From NCBI GenBank assembly GCA_022447585.1, contig JAKVAR010000048.1, positions 121,869-185,868 of the forward strand: DNA of 64,000 nt, read 5' to 3'. Origin of the DNA: Crocinitomicaceae bacterium. GTDB taxonomy: Bacteria; Bacteroidota; Bacteroidia; Flavobacteriales_D; Crocinitomicaceae. The stretch's first letter is position 1, and each line of letters opens with the position of its first letter. The notes below the pieces were generated by a model that saw only the letters and a list, made by a program, of their open reading frames with translations, was not told where the DNA came from and made no database searches. The translations under genes were made by a program, and so were the position numbers. Below, piece by piece: positions 7,832-16,861 of this stretch.

Positions 7832-9622
7832 ATGTCAGATAACGCTAATAAACCCATCAAAGGAGGTGAATTCATCATCCGAGACACAGAACACAAAGAT
7901 ATTTTCATTCCAGAAAACTGGACAGAAGAACAACAAATGATTGCGCAAATGTGCGATGATTTTATTTCCGCAGAAGTATTACCTCATATTGATCGTATCG
8001 ACAAAATGGAAGAAGGCCTGATGCCTTCTATCATGGAAAAAGCAGGTGAATTAGGACTGCTTGGTATGAGTGTACCAGAAGAACTGGGTGGTTTAGGAGT
8101 TGATTTTAAAACTTCTCTATTAGCTACAGAGCGCCTTGCAAATGGTTATTCGTTTTCTGTTGCCTATGGCGCACATACAGGAATCGGCACGCTGCCATTA
8201 TTATACTATGGAAATGACGAACAAAAATCAAAATACATACCCAAACTAGCTTCTGGCGAATGGAAAGCAGCTTACTGTTTAACTGAGCCCGGATCGGGTT
8301 CTGATGCTAATTCAGGGAAAACTAAAGCAATTTTAAACGAAGAAGGAACGCATTATATAATCAATGGACAAAAAATGTGGATTACAAATGCTGGTTTTGC
8401 GAATTTATTCACTGTATTTGCTAAAATTGATGACGACGATAAACTCACAGCATTTTTAGTTGAAGCGGATAGTGAAGGCATTTCATTGAACCCTGAAGAA
8501 AAGAAAATGGGAATAAAAGGATCGTCGACAAGACAAGTATTCTTCAACAACGTAAAAGTTCCTGTTGAGAATTTACTTTCAACTAGGGAGAACGGATTTA
8601 AAATAGCGCTTAACATATTAAATATTGGTAGAATAAAATTGGCTGCTGGAGTAATGGGCGGTGCAAAACAAGCAATTACTGATGGTGTGCGTTATGCTGC
8701 AGAAAGAGAACAATTTGGTAGATCAATTTCTAAATATGGAGCAATTCGATATAAATTGGCTGAATCGGCTATTCAAACATTCGTAGTAGAATCGGCAATA
8801 TACAGAGCAGGTCAAAATATTGACGATGCCATTGCCGGTCTAGTGGCTGATGGAATGGAAAAAGGCGAAGCAACACTCAAAGGAATTGAATTATTCGCAC
8901 CTGAATGTGCTATCCTTAAAGTTGCTGGTTCAGAAACATTGGATTATGTTGTTGATGAAGCAGTTCAAATTTTTGGAGGAATGGGGTATTCTGCTGAATC
9001 CACAGTAGAACGCGCTTATCGTGATGCGAGAATCAACAGAATTTTTGAAGGAACAAATGAAATTAATAGACTTCTTACAGTTGATATGGTATTAAGAAGA
9101 GCTATGAAAGGAGAATTGGACTTGATGGGGCCAGCAATGCAAGTTGCGAATGAACTTATGAGTATTCCAGATTTCGGAGACAAGCCTGAAGGGACTTTTG
9201 CAAACGAAATTAGTGCTCTAAAAGGGTTCAAAAAGACAATCTTGATGGTTGCTGGATCCGCAGTTCAAAAATTAATGCAATCAATTGCTAAAGAGCAAGA
9301 AGTATTAATGAACATTGCAGATATGTCGATTTGGACTTACTTGGCAGAATCTGCTTTATTGAGAACACAACAAATGATTGAACTCAAAGGCGAAGAAAAT
9401 TGTGAAGTTCAAATCGCAATGGTTAAAACCTACTTCTATGATATCGCGGATAAAATAAAGAAATCTGGAAAAGATGCTTTAAACTCTTTTGCTGAAGGCG
9501 ACGAATTAAAGATGATGTTAATGGGTCTAAAACGATTCACTAAGACAGAATCTCACAACCCTAAAGAGGCTAGACAGAAAATAGCGTTAGCGATTATTGA
9601 AAACAATGAATATTGCTTCTAA
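7832..9622 (+). CDS. Acyl-CoA dehydrogenase (FadE-like, long form)
   Basis: A 596-residue flavoprotein, the long form found with FadN/FadA in Bacillus (about 594 residues), with a C-terminal extension beyond the roughly 380-residue core. Visible motifs are YCLTEPGSGSDANSGKTKA (FAD and substrate binding), KMWITNAGFA, the QIFGGMGYSAESTVERAYRDARI helix region and IFEGTNEINRL. The last holds a glutamate at the position of the catalytic base. It introduces the trans-2 double bond in the first step of beta-oxidation, passing electrons to ETF. It is separated from fadN by three unrelated genes but shares the same palindrome upstream. Confidence 0.93.
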   Translation: MSDNANKPIKGGEFIIRDTEHKDIFIPENWTEEQQMIAQMCDDFISAEVLPHIDRIDKMEEGLMPSIMEKAGELGLLGMSVPEELGGLGVDFKTSLLATERLANGYSFSVAYGAHTGIGTLPLLYYGNDEQKSKYIPKLASGEWKAAYCLTEPGSGSDANSGKTKAILNEEGTHYIINGQKMWITNAGFANLFTVFAKIDDDDKLTAFLVEADSEGISLNPEEKKMGIKGSSTRQVFFNNVKVPVENLLSTRENGFKIALNILNIGRIKLAAGVMGGAKQAITDGVRYAAEREQFGRSISKYGAIRYKLAESAIQTFVVESAIYRAGQNIDDAIAGLVADGMEKGEATLKGIELFAPECAILKVAGSETLDYVVDEAVQIFGGMGYSAESTVERAYRDARINRIFEGTNEINRLLTVDMVLRRAMKGELDLMGPAMQVANELMSIPDFGDKPEGTFANEISALKGFKKTILMVAGSAVQKLMQSIAKEQEVLMNIADMSIWTYLAESALLRTQQMIELKGEENCEVQIAMVKTYFYDIADKIKKSGKDALNSFAEGDELKMMLMGLKRFTKTESHNPKEARQKIALAIIENNEYCF

Positions 9623-9629
9623 TAGTCTA

Positions 9630-9673
9630 AAAATTAAAAAGGGCGAAATTAAATTTCGCCCTTTTTAATTTTA
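9630..9673. terminator. Bidirectional terminator
   Basis: AAAAAGGGCGAAAT and ATTTCGCCCTTTTT form a stem around TAA, with A and T runs outside on either side. It lies between the convergent acyl-CoA dehydrogenase and DUF4920 genes and can serve both. Confidence 0.85.
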
Positions 9674-9674
9674 A

Positions 9675-10178
9675 TTATTTCGCTAAAGCTATACCATCTG
9701 CTTCAAATCCTAATTCAAACTTAGGCTCTGTAATTTTTGCAATTTCCTCCTCACTTTTACCAGCGTCCTCTGCAAAGTGCTGCAATAAATCAACGGATAC
9801 AGTATCCCAATAAGCAACACCGTGGAAATAAGCTTCTGTACCTAAATCAGTCGCTGGAGGAATTGTAAAGTGATCTTTAAACCGAACCATAAATGTCTCA
9901 CCATTTCCTTTATCAATATTAACCCAACATCCAGCTTTAGCACAAACTTCCTTTAAAGCTCCTTTAAATGTATATTCAGTCTCTTCTGTTTTACCCTCAA
10001 AAGAAGCTAGCATTTGTTTAACTGAAACTGCTTCTTCTGGATTCACTTCAACTGGTCCGTAAGCATCACCTAACTCAATTGTAACAATTTCTTCAACTTG
10101 ATCAACAACTTCTTCTGGAGCAGATCCGCAAGCATATAACAATCCTGCAGCCGCAATAATTAGTGTAATAGATTTCAT
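9675..10178 (-). CDS. DUF4920 lipoprotein
   Basis: A 167-residue protein with a lipoprotein signal; the lipobox LLYAC ends at about residue 17. The mature part matches the DUF4920 pattern, with GDAYGPVEV near the start, then TFKGALKEVCAKAGCWVNID and MVRFKDHFTIP, a small beta-rich domain with two cysteines (VCAKAGCW) that could bind metal or form a disulphide. An acidic linker (EEVVDQVEEI) joins the lipid anchor to the domain. Function is unknown. It ends in the shared terminator at 9630-9673. Confidence 0.8.
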   Translation of the reverse strand: MKSITLIIAAAGLLYACGSAPEEVVDQVEEIVTIELGDAYGPVEVNPEEAVSVKQMLASFEGKTEETEYTFKGALKEVCAKAGCWVNIDKGNGETFMVRFKDHFTIPPATDLGTEAYFHGVAYWDTVSVDLLQHFAEDAGKSEEEIAKITEPKFELGFEADGIALAK

Positions 10179-10238
10179 ATTTGTTTGTTTTGTGTAAATA
10201 TCGCAAGAAGAAAATTATTATCCGATGGTTTATGTCAT

Positions 10239-10268
10239 AAAAAAAGCCCGAACTAGGAGGTTCGGGCT
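10239..10268 (-). terminator. Rho-independent terminator for the minus-strand secreted protein gene
   Basis: AGCCCGAAC and GTTCGGGCT pair around a 6-base loop. On the minus strand the stem is followed by seven T (10245-10239). It lies 21 bases beyond the stop of the gene at 10290-10664. Confidence 0.85.
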
Positions 10269-10289
10269 AGATATCAAAAGCTTTTAATT

Positions 10290-10664
10290 TTATTTTAAAT
10301 AATTCTGAACGAAATCATATAATTTCAATGTTTCATCTTCAACCATAACAAACTTAACACCACATTGTAGCATCATTCTAGTCATTACAGTGCGATTAGC
10401 ACTCGTATTTTCGACCATATCGAATGATACGTCATGCGTATTTTTATCATAAGAAGTTGTGAACATTTTAGTATAATATGACGCACTTTTTTTCACCTGT
10501 TCTTCACTAACTGAAGCAGGAAATGTGAAAATGTAATGTCCAGATTCTTTACTTGCCGCCAGATCAGAATGGCTGGAAGTTTTCGCAGTATCAACTGACC
10601 CCTGACCGAAACTCATTGCTGTAAATCCTAAAACTGCGATTAACGTATAAACTAATTTTCTCAT
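10290..10664 (-). CDS. Secreted hypothetical protein
   Basis: A 124-residue protein of unknown family. It has a cleavable signal peptide (KLVYTLIAVLGFTAMSFGQG, cut expected after about residue 20). The mature part is about 100 residues with a single central cysteine (MLQCGVKFVMV) and no recognisable motif. The segment SASYYTKMFTTSYDKNTHD suggests a mixed alpha/beta fold, as in small domains that detect metal or stress, but this is only an impression. It has its own terminator and is separate from its neighbours. Confidence 0.7.
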   Translation of the reverse strand: MRKLVYTLIAVLGFTAMSFGQGSVDTAKTSSHSDLAASKESGHYIFTFPASVSEEQVKKSASYYTKMFTTSYDKNTHDVSFDMVENTSANRTVMTRMMLQCGVKFVMVEDETLKLYDFVQNYLK

Positions 10665-10758
10665 GGCTAAATTTCTTTTATATTAATATGACGTACACTC
10701 TTAATGAAAAGTTGTTTTGATCTTGGCTAAACTACTATTTTTTCATCAACTTTACCAA

Positions 10759-11367
10759 ATGAGTGGATTATTACCCTACAAATACGAATCCAAAATTGAA
10801 GCTGGTTGCGATGAAGCAGGACGCGGTTGTTTAGCAGGCCCTGTAGTTGCTGCAGCTGTAATTCTTCCAAAAGACTTTAGACATGAGCTTTTAGACGATT
10901 CAAAAAAGCTTACTGAAGCGAAACGACAAAAATTACGTCCAATTATAGAACAAAAAGCAATTGCATTCGGAGTTTCCTTTGTTAGTGAAAAAGAAATTGA
11001 CGAAATAAATATTCTTAATGCCAGTTTCACGGCTATGCACCGATCAGTTGATCAACTTTCTGAAAAGCCAGAACTTCTGCTCATTGATGGAAACAGATTC
11101 ACTCCATATCCAAATATCCCAGCGGAATGCATTATCAAAGGAGATGGGAAATACCTCTCCATTGCGGCGGCTTCAGTACTTGCTAAAACTTACAGAGATG
11201 AATACATGGAGAAAATTCATGCAGAATACCCGATGTATGATTGGAATAAAAACAAAGGCTATCCGACCAAAGCACATCGAATTGGAATATTGAATCACGG
11301 AGGAAGCAAATACCATAGAAAAACGTTCACTTGGCTACCTCCCGACCAACTCTCTCTCTTTGATTAA
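10759..11367 (+). CDS. rnhB: Ribonuclease HII
   Basis: RNase HII of 202 residues, removing RNA from RNA-DNA hybrids including single ribonucleotides in DNA. The first catalytic motif CDEAGRG is near residue 17, followed by [30 protein letters not shown] and the [24 protein letters not shown] block with the remaining acidic residues. The frame stays open upstream to a TTG at 10717, but ATG 10759 ([10 protein letters not shown]) gives the normal family length and is preferred. It is followed by a large membrane-anchored protein after 80 bases. Confidence 0.93.
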   Translation: MSGLLPYKYESKIEAGCDEAGRGCLAGPVVAAAVILPKDFRHELLDDSKKLTEAKRQKLRPIIEQKAIAFGVSFVSEKEIDEINILNASFTAMHRSVDQLSEKPELLLIDGNRFTPYPNIPAECIIKGDGKYLSIAAASVLAKTYRDEYMEKIHAEYPMYDWNKNKGYPTKAHRIGILNHGGSKYHRKTFTWLPPDQLSLFD

Positions 11368-11447
11368 ACATATAATTGTTCATTTCTAAGTCCATCAAAA
11401 CCAATTAAAGAGAAGGTTTTACCTAATTTTGAATAAAGCACTTAGAC

Positions 11448-13595
11448 ATGATAAAACGCGCGCTCCTTTTCTTAATCATCGTTATTAGCATTGGCTGGCT
11501 ATCCTATGTTACACTGGACATACTAAGTCAGAAAAGCAACTATGAAGTGGAAACATTGTTCGGAACTGAAGACGGTAGCCTTTTTATCATTAACCGACCA
11601 AACGAAATAGACTCTCCTGCCTCTCTTGGTTTCACCAATCAGAAAACTTCGCAGATAATGAGTTCCGTTTTAGACTCAGAATTCAAAACTGCATTTTTCA
11701 GTCAGAAAAGAAATCAGATACTAATTCAAAAGAATGATAATTGGGACGAAGCTTCAATAAAATCAACCTTATCACCTGAATCAAACATATCTTTTTCAGG
11801 AAATGAATTCACATTCAAAAATTTTAAAGGACGGTTTTACAAAAAAAAGCTCTACATAAATGATGGGCAAGAATACCCTCAAATTATCGGTGATGGTGAT
11901 ATCGTTTTTGATAGGAAGTCAAGTGCGTCAAAAGTTGATTTTGGCTTAAACAACAATATTAACAAAGTCACTGACTTATATTTTCTCCCTGGAAATAAGA
12001 CAAATTATATTACTCACAAGAATCATTTATCGCAAGGGAATCAAATTAAAGACGAAGTCCTTTTTTCTCATGTAGTATCAAAAAAAATGCAAGATTATCA
12101 TTTTTACGAAAGAGACTTTTATGCTTCAATGGACACCGTTTTCGCAACAAGTCCATTACATGACTGGATGCAAAATGGTTTTGTTGAGTTAATGGTGAAT
12201 AACAAAAAGGTTCTCATTTCTGACTATCTTGGTGGTCAAGATCCCATTTTAGTCCTAAACGATCTTAATCAAACCATAGATACAAATTTTTTCAATCAAC
12301 AGCTTACAAATACATTCCCTTCTAAAGGAAAATCTTATTTCGTTAAATATGTTGACGACATGGTTGTAATTTCTGAGCACCAAGAAGCTTGTGATTTAAT
12401 CATAGCCGACTTCAAATTAGGAAATACACTGGCGATGAGTAAAAATGCGAGAGATAAAGTTTATGCCAATCTACCTAAAGCTGTTTCCGAAAGATTTGTA
12501 TCTCAAAAAACACAATATAGCAAGGCCATTTACAAAGACCGTATCCTTGAAACCATACTAGGACGCATGCAATACACAGAATCACCTCAAGAAAAGGAAA
12601 CAATATCATTTCATTGCGAATTTGACATTGCTGATTTCGCTACATACAACAATTCAAAATCTGTTGTAGTACTGAGTACAGAAGGACAATTAATTTCAAT
12701 TCAAGAAGGAAAAGAAATATGGAAGAAACAGCTGAACGAAAAAGCAATGGGACAAATTCAAATCATTGACTTACTTGACAATAATCAAAAGTATACGTTA
12801 ATAAATACATCCACAAAAATTTATCTTTTGGATGAATTTGGAAAAAACGCTTCCGGATTTCCTATAGACATCGACTCCGAATTAACTAACGAAGTCAAAT
12901 TTTACCGTTGGAAAGGAAAAAGCTATTTCTTCGCTGCTAATGCAGAAAAGGAAATAATGCATTACGATGGTAAAGGTCGGGAATTGAATATTTTTTCAAC
13001 AGACATTAATGTGACTAGAAAAATCGATGTCTGGGCCAGTAATCGGATGCTATTTGCAGGCTTAGCCAATTCCACAGAGTTTAAAATGATTAAAGTGGAC
13101 AACTACAAGAAATACCGTGAATTTAAGTTACCAACGAATAGTATATCTGCCAAAATTCCAAATGAATTATTACAATTTGGAATAGATAACTCAACCCTTT
13201 ACAAAATTGATCAACAAGGTGCCAGACATAACTTTTCCAACTTCAAAAGAGGTTCCATCAAGAATGTAATAGATGTAAACAAAAATCCAGTGGTTATTGT
13301 TCAAGATGGCAACGAAATTATTCTCCTAAACTCGAAAGGCATTCCATTCTCTTCATTTAAAGTTCCTTTCAATGAAATTGACTACGTTTCCCTTAGTTCA
13401 GCAAACCAAACAAAATCGATTATTGGAATAATAGACGGGTTAGAGAATAATGTTTATTTTTATACAACTGAGGGTAAACAAATTATTCAAAAACCAATTG
13501 AAGGGCAAACAAAAGTTTTCCTTGAGCAAAACGAAAATGAATACGTAATAACTACAGTTATAGATCAATTTATCGTTCAGTATTTTGAAAACTAA
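11448..13595 (+). CDS. Large membrane-anchored hypothetical protein
   Basis: A 715-residue protein without a firm family. One N-terminal hydrophobic segment (residues about 4-26, RALLFLIIVISIGWLSYVTLDIL) anchors it, and the rest should lie outside the cytoplasm. The C-terminal half (about 395-715) has repeated beta-strand patterns such as SKSVVVLSTEGQLISIQEG, KYTLINTSTKIYLLDEFG and NPVVIVQDGNEIILLNSKG, which look like blades of a PQQ-like beta-propeller. The N-terminal half may be a separate adhesive or DUF3352-like domain, but I could not confirm that. The OmpA-family gene follows after 12 bases, so the two are probably one operon. Confidence 0.65.
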   Translation: MIKRALLFLIIVISIGWLSYVTLDILSQKSNYEVETLFGTEDGSLFIINRPNEIDSPASLGFTNQKTSQIMSSVLDSEFKTAFFSQKRNQILIQKNDNWDEASIKSTLSPESNISFSGNEFTFKNFKGRFYKKKLYINDGQEYPQIIGDGDIVFDRKSSASKVDFGLNNNINKVTDLYFLPGNKTNYITHKNHLSQGNQIKDEVLFSHVVSKKMQDYHFYERDFYASMDTVFATSPLHDWMQNGFVELMVNNKKVLISDYLGGQDPILVLNDLNQTIDTNFFNQQLTNTFPSKGKSYFVKYVDDMVVISEHQEACDLIIADFKLGNTLAMSKNARDKVYANLPKAVSERFVSQKTQYSKAIYKDRILETILGRMQYTESPQEKETISFHCEFDIADFATYNNSKSVVVLSTEGQLISIQEGKEIWKKQLNEKAMGQIQIIDLLDNNQKYTLINTSTKIYLLDEFGKNASGFPIDIDSELTNEVKFYRWKGKSYFFAANAEKEIMHYDGKGRELNIFSTDINVTRKIDVWASNRMLFAGLANSTEFKMIKVDNYKKYREFKLPTNSISAKIPNELLQFGIDNSTLYKIDQQGARHNFSNFKRGSIKNVIDVNKNPVVIVQDGNEIILLNSKGIPFSSFKVPFNEIDYVSLSSANQTKSIIGIIDGLENNVYFYTTEGKQIIQKPIEGQTKVFLEQNENEYVITTVIDQFIVQYFEN

Positions 13596-13607
13596 AAACA
13601 AACTTTT

Positions 13608-16151
13608 ATGAAATTAAAAAATCGCGTGATAGCTCTCGCTGCAATGTTTGTATCTTTTACAGGATTGTCTCAAAACTACCTTGGCGTTCACAGCAGTAAT
13701 TATGCCGGTGTCATGGGTACCGACCTGAACCCAGCAAGCTTCGTCGATGGAAGATTCAAGGTAGACGTCAACCTAGCAAGTTTTAATTTTAACGCATATA
13801 CAAATGCAGGTGCATTCAACACAGTTGACATGCCAAAATGGTGGGTAAAGTCATTCCGACCGGATTCTAGTGGTTATGACAATCCATATAATAATTGGTT
13901 AAACCCAGACTCAACTATAATGAATCGCTATTTCGAAAGAAATTACGATTTAACCTCTACAAAAACGGTTGGTCTTTACAATAATATGCAAGTCGATGTA
14001 CTGAACTTTATGTTTCATATTAATCCAAAAATAGCTGTTGGCGCCGCTGTGAAGGCAAGGTCAATCACAAACGTAGACAATATTGACCCCAAATTAGCTG
14101 TACTTCTAGAAAACGATTGGGATGTTCAATCTTTATGGAATCAACCAATTAATGAAGAATTACTCAGTTTTAATCACATGACTTGGATGGAATATGGAAT
14201 TGTTTATTCACAAGTTTTAAAGGATGATGGTGAGCACTTCATGAAAATGGGGGGTAAGGCGAAGTGGTTATCAGGAATTGCATCTGCATATATTCATACG
14301 GATAACTTCAATTATAATGTATTGAATGATTCTCTCTTTCAACAAGTTTCTGGCGACATGTCTTATGGACATTCGACTGGAGTTCTCGATAAATTAGGCA
14401 CAAATCAAGAGATCGAAACAAGAGATTTCACTTCCCCTGCATCAAAATTTGGACTTGGTTTAGATTTAGGTTTCGTTTATGAATGGAGACCAGATTGGAA
14501 AGAATATAAATATGATATGGATGGCGAAACAAACATATGGAGGAGAGATCAAGATAAGTATAAAATCCGTGCAGGCGTTTCACTTCTAGACATTGGGGGA
14601 ATGAAATTTGAAAAAGGCGGAGCGAGTCAGGATTTCTCTATCAACACAAACAACGCCTTTGATTACAGACATACTTTTGAAAATGACACTTCGTTAGTCT
14701 TAATTGATCAAAGAATTGACTCATTAATAGCAAATGATCCAGATTGGAGTAGTACTGATGAAGATGGGACTTATTTCATGAGCACACCAACTGCAATTAG
14801 CCTTCAGTTAGATTACCACATCTGGAAATGGTTTTATGTTAATGCCACAGGAATGATTAGTATTCAAAATAAAAAGAACGCGCATCGAGTTCGTATAGCA
14901 AATCAAGTATCGGTAACTCCAAGCTTTGATTATGCCTGGGCAGGTGTTGGTATTCCAATGTCATATAACAAATACTCTGGTTTTAAAGCTGGTCTTGGAG
15001 CGCGCTTAGGTCCTCTAACAATAGGCGTAACAGATTTCAAAACATTGTTTGCAGCTGGAAAAGTAAATGGCGCTGAATTTTACGCAGGTCTGCGTGTACC
15101 AATTTTGTATTCTCACCCAAGTGATATTGATGGAGATTTAGTTTCTGATGATTTAGACGAATGTTTAGTTGTGCAGGGGCTTTGGGAATTCCGAGGATGT
15201 CCTGATACGGATAGAGATGGAATTAAAGATATAGATGACCTTTGTCCAAATGAAGCTGGTTTAGCTGAATTCCAAGGTTGTCCAGATACAGATAACGACT
15301 CTATTCCAGATAAAGATGATGCTTGTCCAGAAGAGTTTGGATTAAGAGCGTTCAACGGTTGTCCAGATAGAGATAACGATAGTATTATTGACTCCAAAGA
15401 CGATTGTCCTGATGTTGCTGGCCTTGCGAAATTTAAGGGGTGCCCGGATACTGATGGTGATGGAATCAAAGATGAAGACGATGCTTGTCCAGATGTTGCA
15501 GGCCCATTAGTAAATAACGGATGCCCTGATACTGATGGTGATGGTTTATTCGACTTTATTGATGAATGTCCTACTGAATTCGGACCAAAAGAGAACAAGG
15601 GTTGTCCTTGGCCTGATACTGATGAAGATGGTTTATTAGATAAGGATGATAAATGTCCAAACTTGGCAGGCCCTATTAAAAACGAAGGGTGTCCTTACCA
15701 AGATACGGATAAAGATGGTGTCCTTGATAAAGACGACAAGTGCCCTACGGTTGTAGGTCCTGTTGAAAACAACGGGTGTCCAGTTATAGAAGAAGAAGTT
15801 AAAGAGATCTTACGAACAGCATTCGAAAACTTAGAATTCCAAACTGGTAAAGATGTTATTAAGTCTGAGTCTATCCCTTCGTTAACTGAACTCGCAGAAG
15901 TTCTTATTAAGAAAGCTGAATGGAAACTACAAATTGCAGGACATACGGATGATGTTGGATCTGCTCAAGGCAACTTAATCCTTTCCAAAAAACGTGCTGA
16001 ATCAGTTAAAGCGTTTATGGTGTCAAAAGGAATCGATGCCAGCAGATTATCCGCTCTTTATTTTGGAGAAACTCAACCAATAGCTGATAATAAAACAAAA
16101 GAAGGCCGTCAGAAAAACAGACGTGTAGAAATGACAATTATTTTTGAATAA
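13608..16151 (+). CDS. DUF5723 / thrombospondin-3 repeat / OmpA-domain outer membrane protein
   Basis: An 847-residue envelope protein. A signal peptide (about residues 1-21, cut after SQ) is followed by a DUF5723-type beta-barrel region (about 22-500) starting QNYLGVHSSNYAGVMGTDLN. Then come about eight calcium-binding thrombospondin type 3 repeats (about 505-720), each with a DTDxDGxxDxxDxCP pattern. The C-terminal OmpA domain (about 735-847) carries LQIAGHTDDVGSAQGN and LSKKRAESVKAFMVSKGI, the peptidoglycan-binding signature, with NRRVEM at the end. It probably links the outer membrane to the cell wall. A minus-strand open frame across the repeats is an artefact of the repeat composition. 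Confidence 0.88.
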   Translation: MKLKNRVIALAAMFVSFTGLSQNYLGVHSSNYAGVMGTDLNPASFVDGRFKVDVNLASFNFNAYTNAGAFNTVDMPKWWVKSFRPDSSGYDNPYNNWLNPDSTIMNRYFERNYDLTSTKTVGLYNNMQVDVLNFMFHINPKIAVGAAVKARSITNVDNIDPKLAVLLENDWDVQSLWNQPINEELLSFNHMTWMEYGIVYSQVLKDDGEHFMKMGGKAKWLSGIASAYIHTDNFNYNVLNDSLFQQVSGDMSYGHSTGVLDKLGTNQEIETRDFTSPASKFGLGLDLGFVYEWRPDWKEYKYDMDGETNIWRRDQDKYKIRAGVSLLDIGGMKFEKGGASQDFSINTNNAFDYRHTFENDTSLVLIDQRIDSLIANDPDWSSTDEDGTYFMSTPTAISLQLDYHIWKWFYVNATGMISIQNKKNAHRVRIANQVSVTPSFDYAWAGVGIPMSYNKYSGFKAGLGARLGPLTIGVTDFKTLFAAGKVNGAEFYAGLRVPILYSHPSDIDGDLVSDDLDECLVVQGLWEFRGCPDTDRDGIKDIDDLCPNEAGLAEFQGCPDTDNDSIPDKDDACPEEFGLRAFNGCPDRDNDSIIDSKDDCPDVAGLAKFKGCPDTDGDGIKDEDDACPDVAGPLVNNGCPDTDGDGLFDFIDECPTEFGPKENKGCPWPDTDEDGLLDKDDKCPNLAGPIKNEGCPYQDTDKDGVLDKDDKCPTVVGPVENNGCPVIEEEVKEILRTAFENLEFQTGKDVIKSESIPSLTELAEVLIKKAEWKLQIAGHTDDVGSAQGNLILSKKRAESVKAFMVSKGIDASRLSALYFGETQPIADNKTKEGRQKNRRVEMTIIFE

Positions 16152-16183
16152 AAGTCATATATAACATATCTCGATATTTCGGG

Positions 16184-16220
16184 AACAACAAAGGGTCAGT
16201 TTTACTGACCCTTTGTTGTT
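16184..16220 (+). terminator. Terminator after the OmpA-family gene
   Basis: Perfect 17-base arms (AACAACAAAGGGTCAGT and its complement) around TTT, 32 bases after the stop. The T-rich 3' arm (CTTTGTTGTT) supplies the release signal. Confidence 0.8.
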
Positions 16221-16267
16221 TAACAGTCTTAATTTTCTATATTTAATACGAGCTAAAACTCTACTGC

Positions 16268-16816
16268 ATGAAGTTCTTAAAACAGATTTCCATACTCATC
16301 GCCTCCTTGATTACACTCGTATTGATTATAGCCTTATTCGTCGAAAAAGGATATGATATAAAACGTAAAATCAACATTTCAAAACGAAACTCAGAAATAT
16401 TTAATTATGTCAAAAACCTTCGAAATTTAGAAAATTATGCTGTTTGGCAAAAAAAGGATCCTAATATTATCCAAACATATTCAGGTATAGACGGTGAAGT
16501 TGGATCAAAGTATACTTGGACAAGCGAAAATAAAGAGGTTGGGAACGGTGAACAAGAAGTTATCGCTATAGATAATAACAATAGAGTAGATTTTGGTGTA
16601 CGCTTTAAAGACCCAATTGAAATGGAGGCTCAATCATACATGATCACAAGCGCAAATGAAAGTGGTAACTCTACGAATGTCACTTGGGGATTCAAAGGTG
16701 AAAGCGCATACCCTTGGAATTTCTTTCTGCTTTTCATTGATATGGATAAACAATTAGGGCCGGACCTTCAGAAAGGACTAGAGAACCTTAAGGGTATCAT
16801 GGAATCAAATGAATGA
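16268..16816 (+). CDS. SRPBCC-family protein with N-terminal membrane anchor
   Basis: A 182-residue protein. One hydrophobic segment at residues about 6-28 (QISILIASLITLVLIIALFVEKG) is followed by a START/polyketide-cyclase-like domain. The pattern RKINISKRNSEIFNYVKNLRNLENYAVW is typical of SRPBCC proteins (strand, then helix and loop), and the domain ends in a long amphipathic helix (DKQLGPDLQKGLENLKGIME). Such domains bind hydrophobic ligands, but the ligand cannot be inferred. It lies between a terminator and lnt, with a 45-base gap to lnt. Confidence 0.8.
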   Translation: MKFLKQISILIASLITLVLIIALFVEKGYDIKRKINISKRNSEIFNYVKNLRNLENYAVWQKKDPNIIQTYSGIDGEVGSKYTWTSENKEVGNGEQEVIAIDNNNRVDFGVRFKDPIEMEAQSYMITSANESGNSTNVTWGFKGESAYPWNFFLLFIDMDKQLGPDLQKGLENLKGIMESNE

Positions 16817-16861
16817 ATTCAATTAGGGAGCTAAACAATTTTTTTAATCTATTTTTATACT

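Noticed and set aside
15113..15598. 161-residue minus-strand open frame across the OmpA-family gene
   Set aside because: It mirrors the thrombospondin type 3 repeats of the plus-strand protein; the Ser-Gly-Gln repeats are complementary noise.
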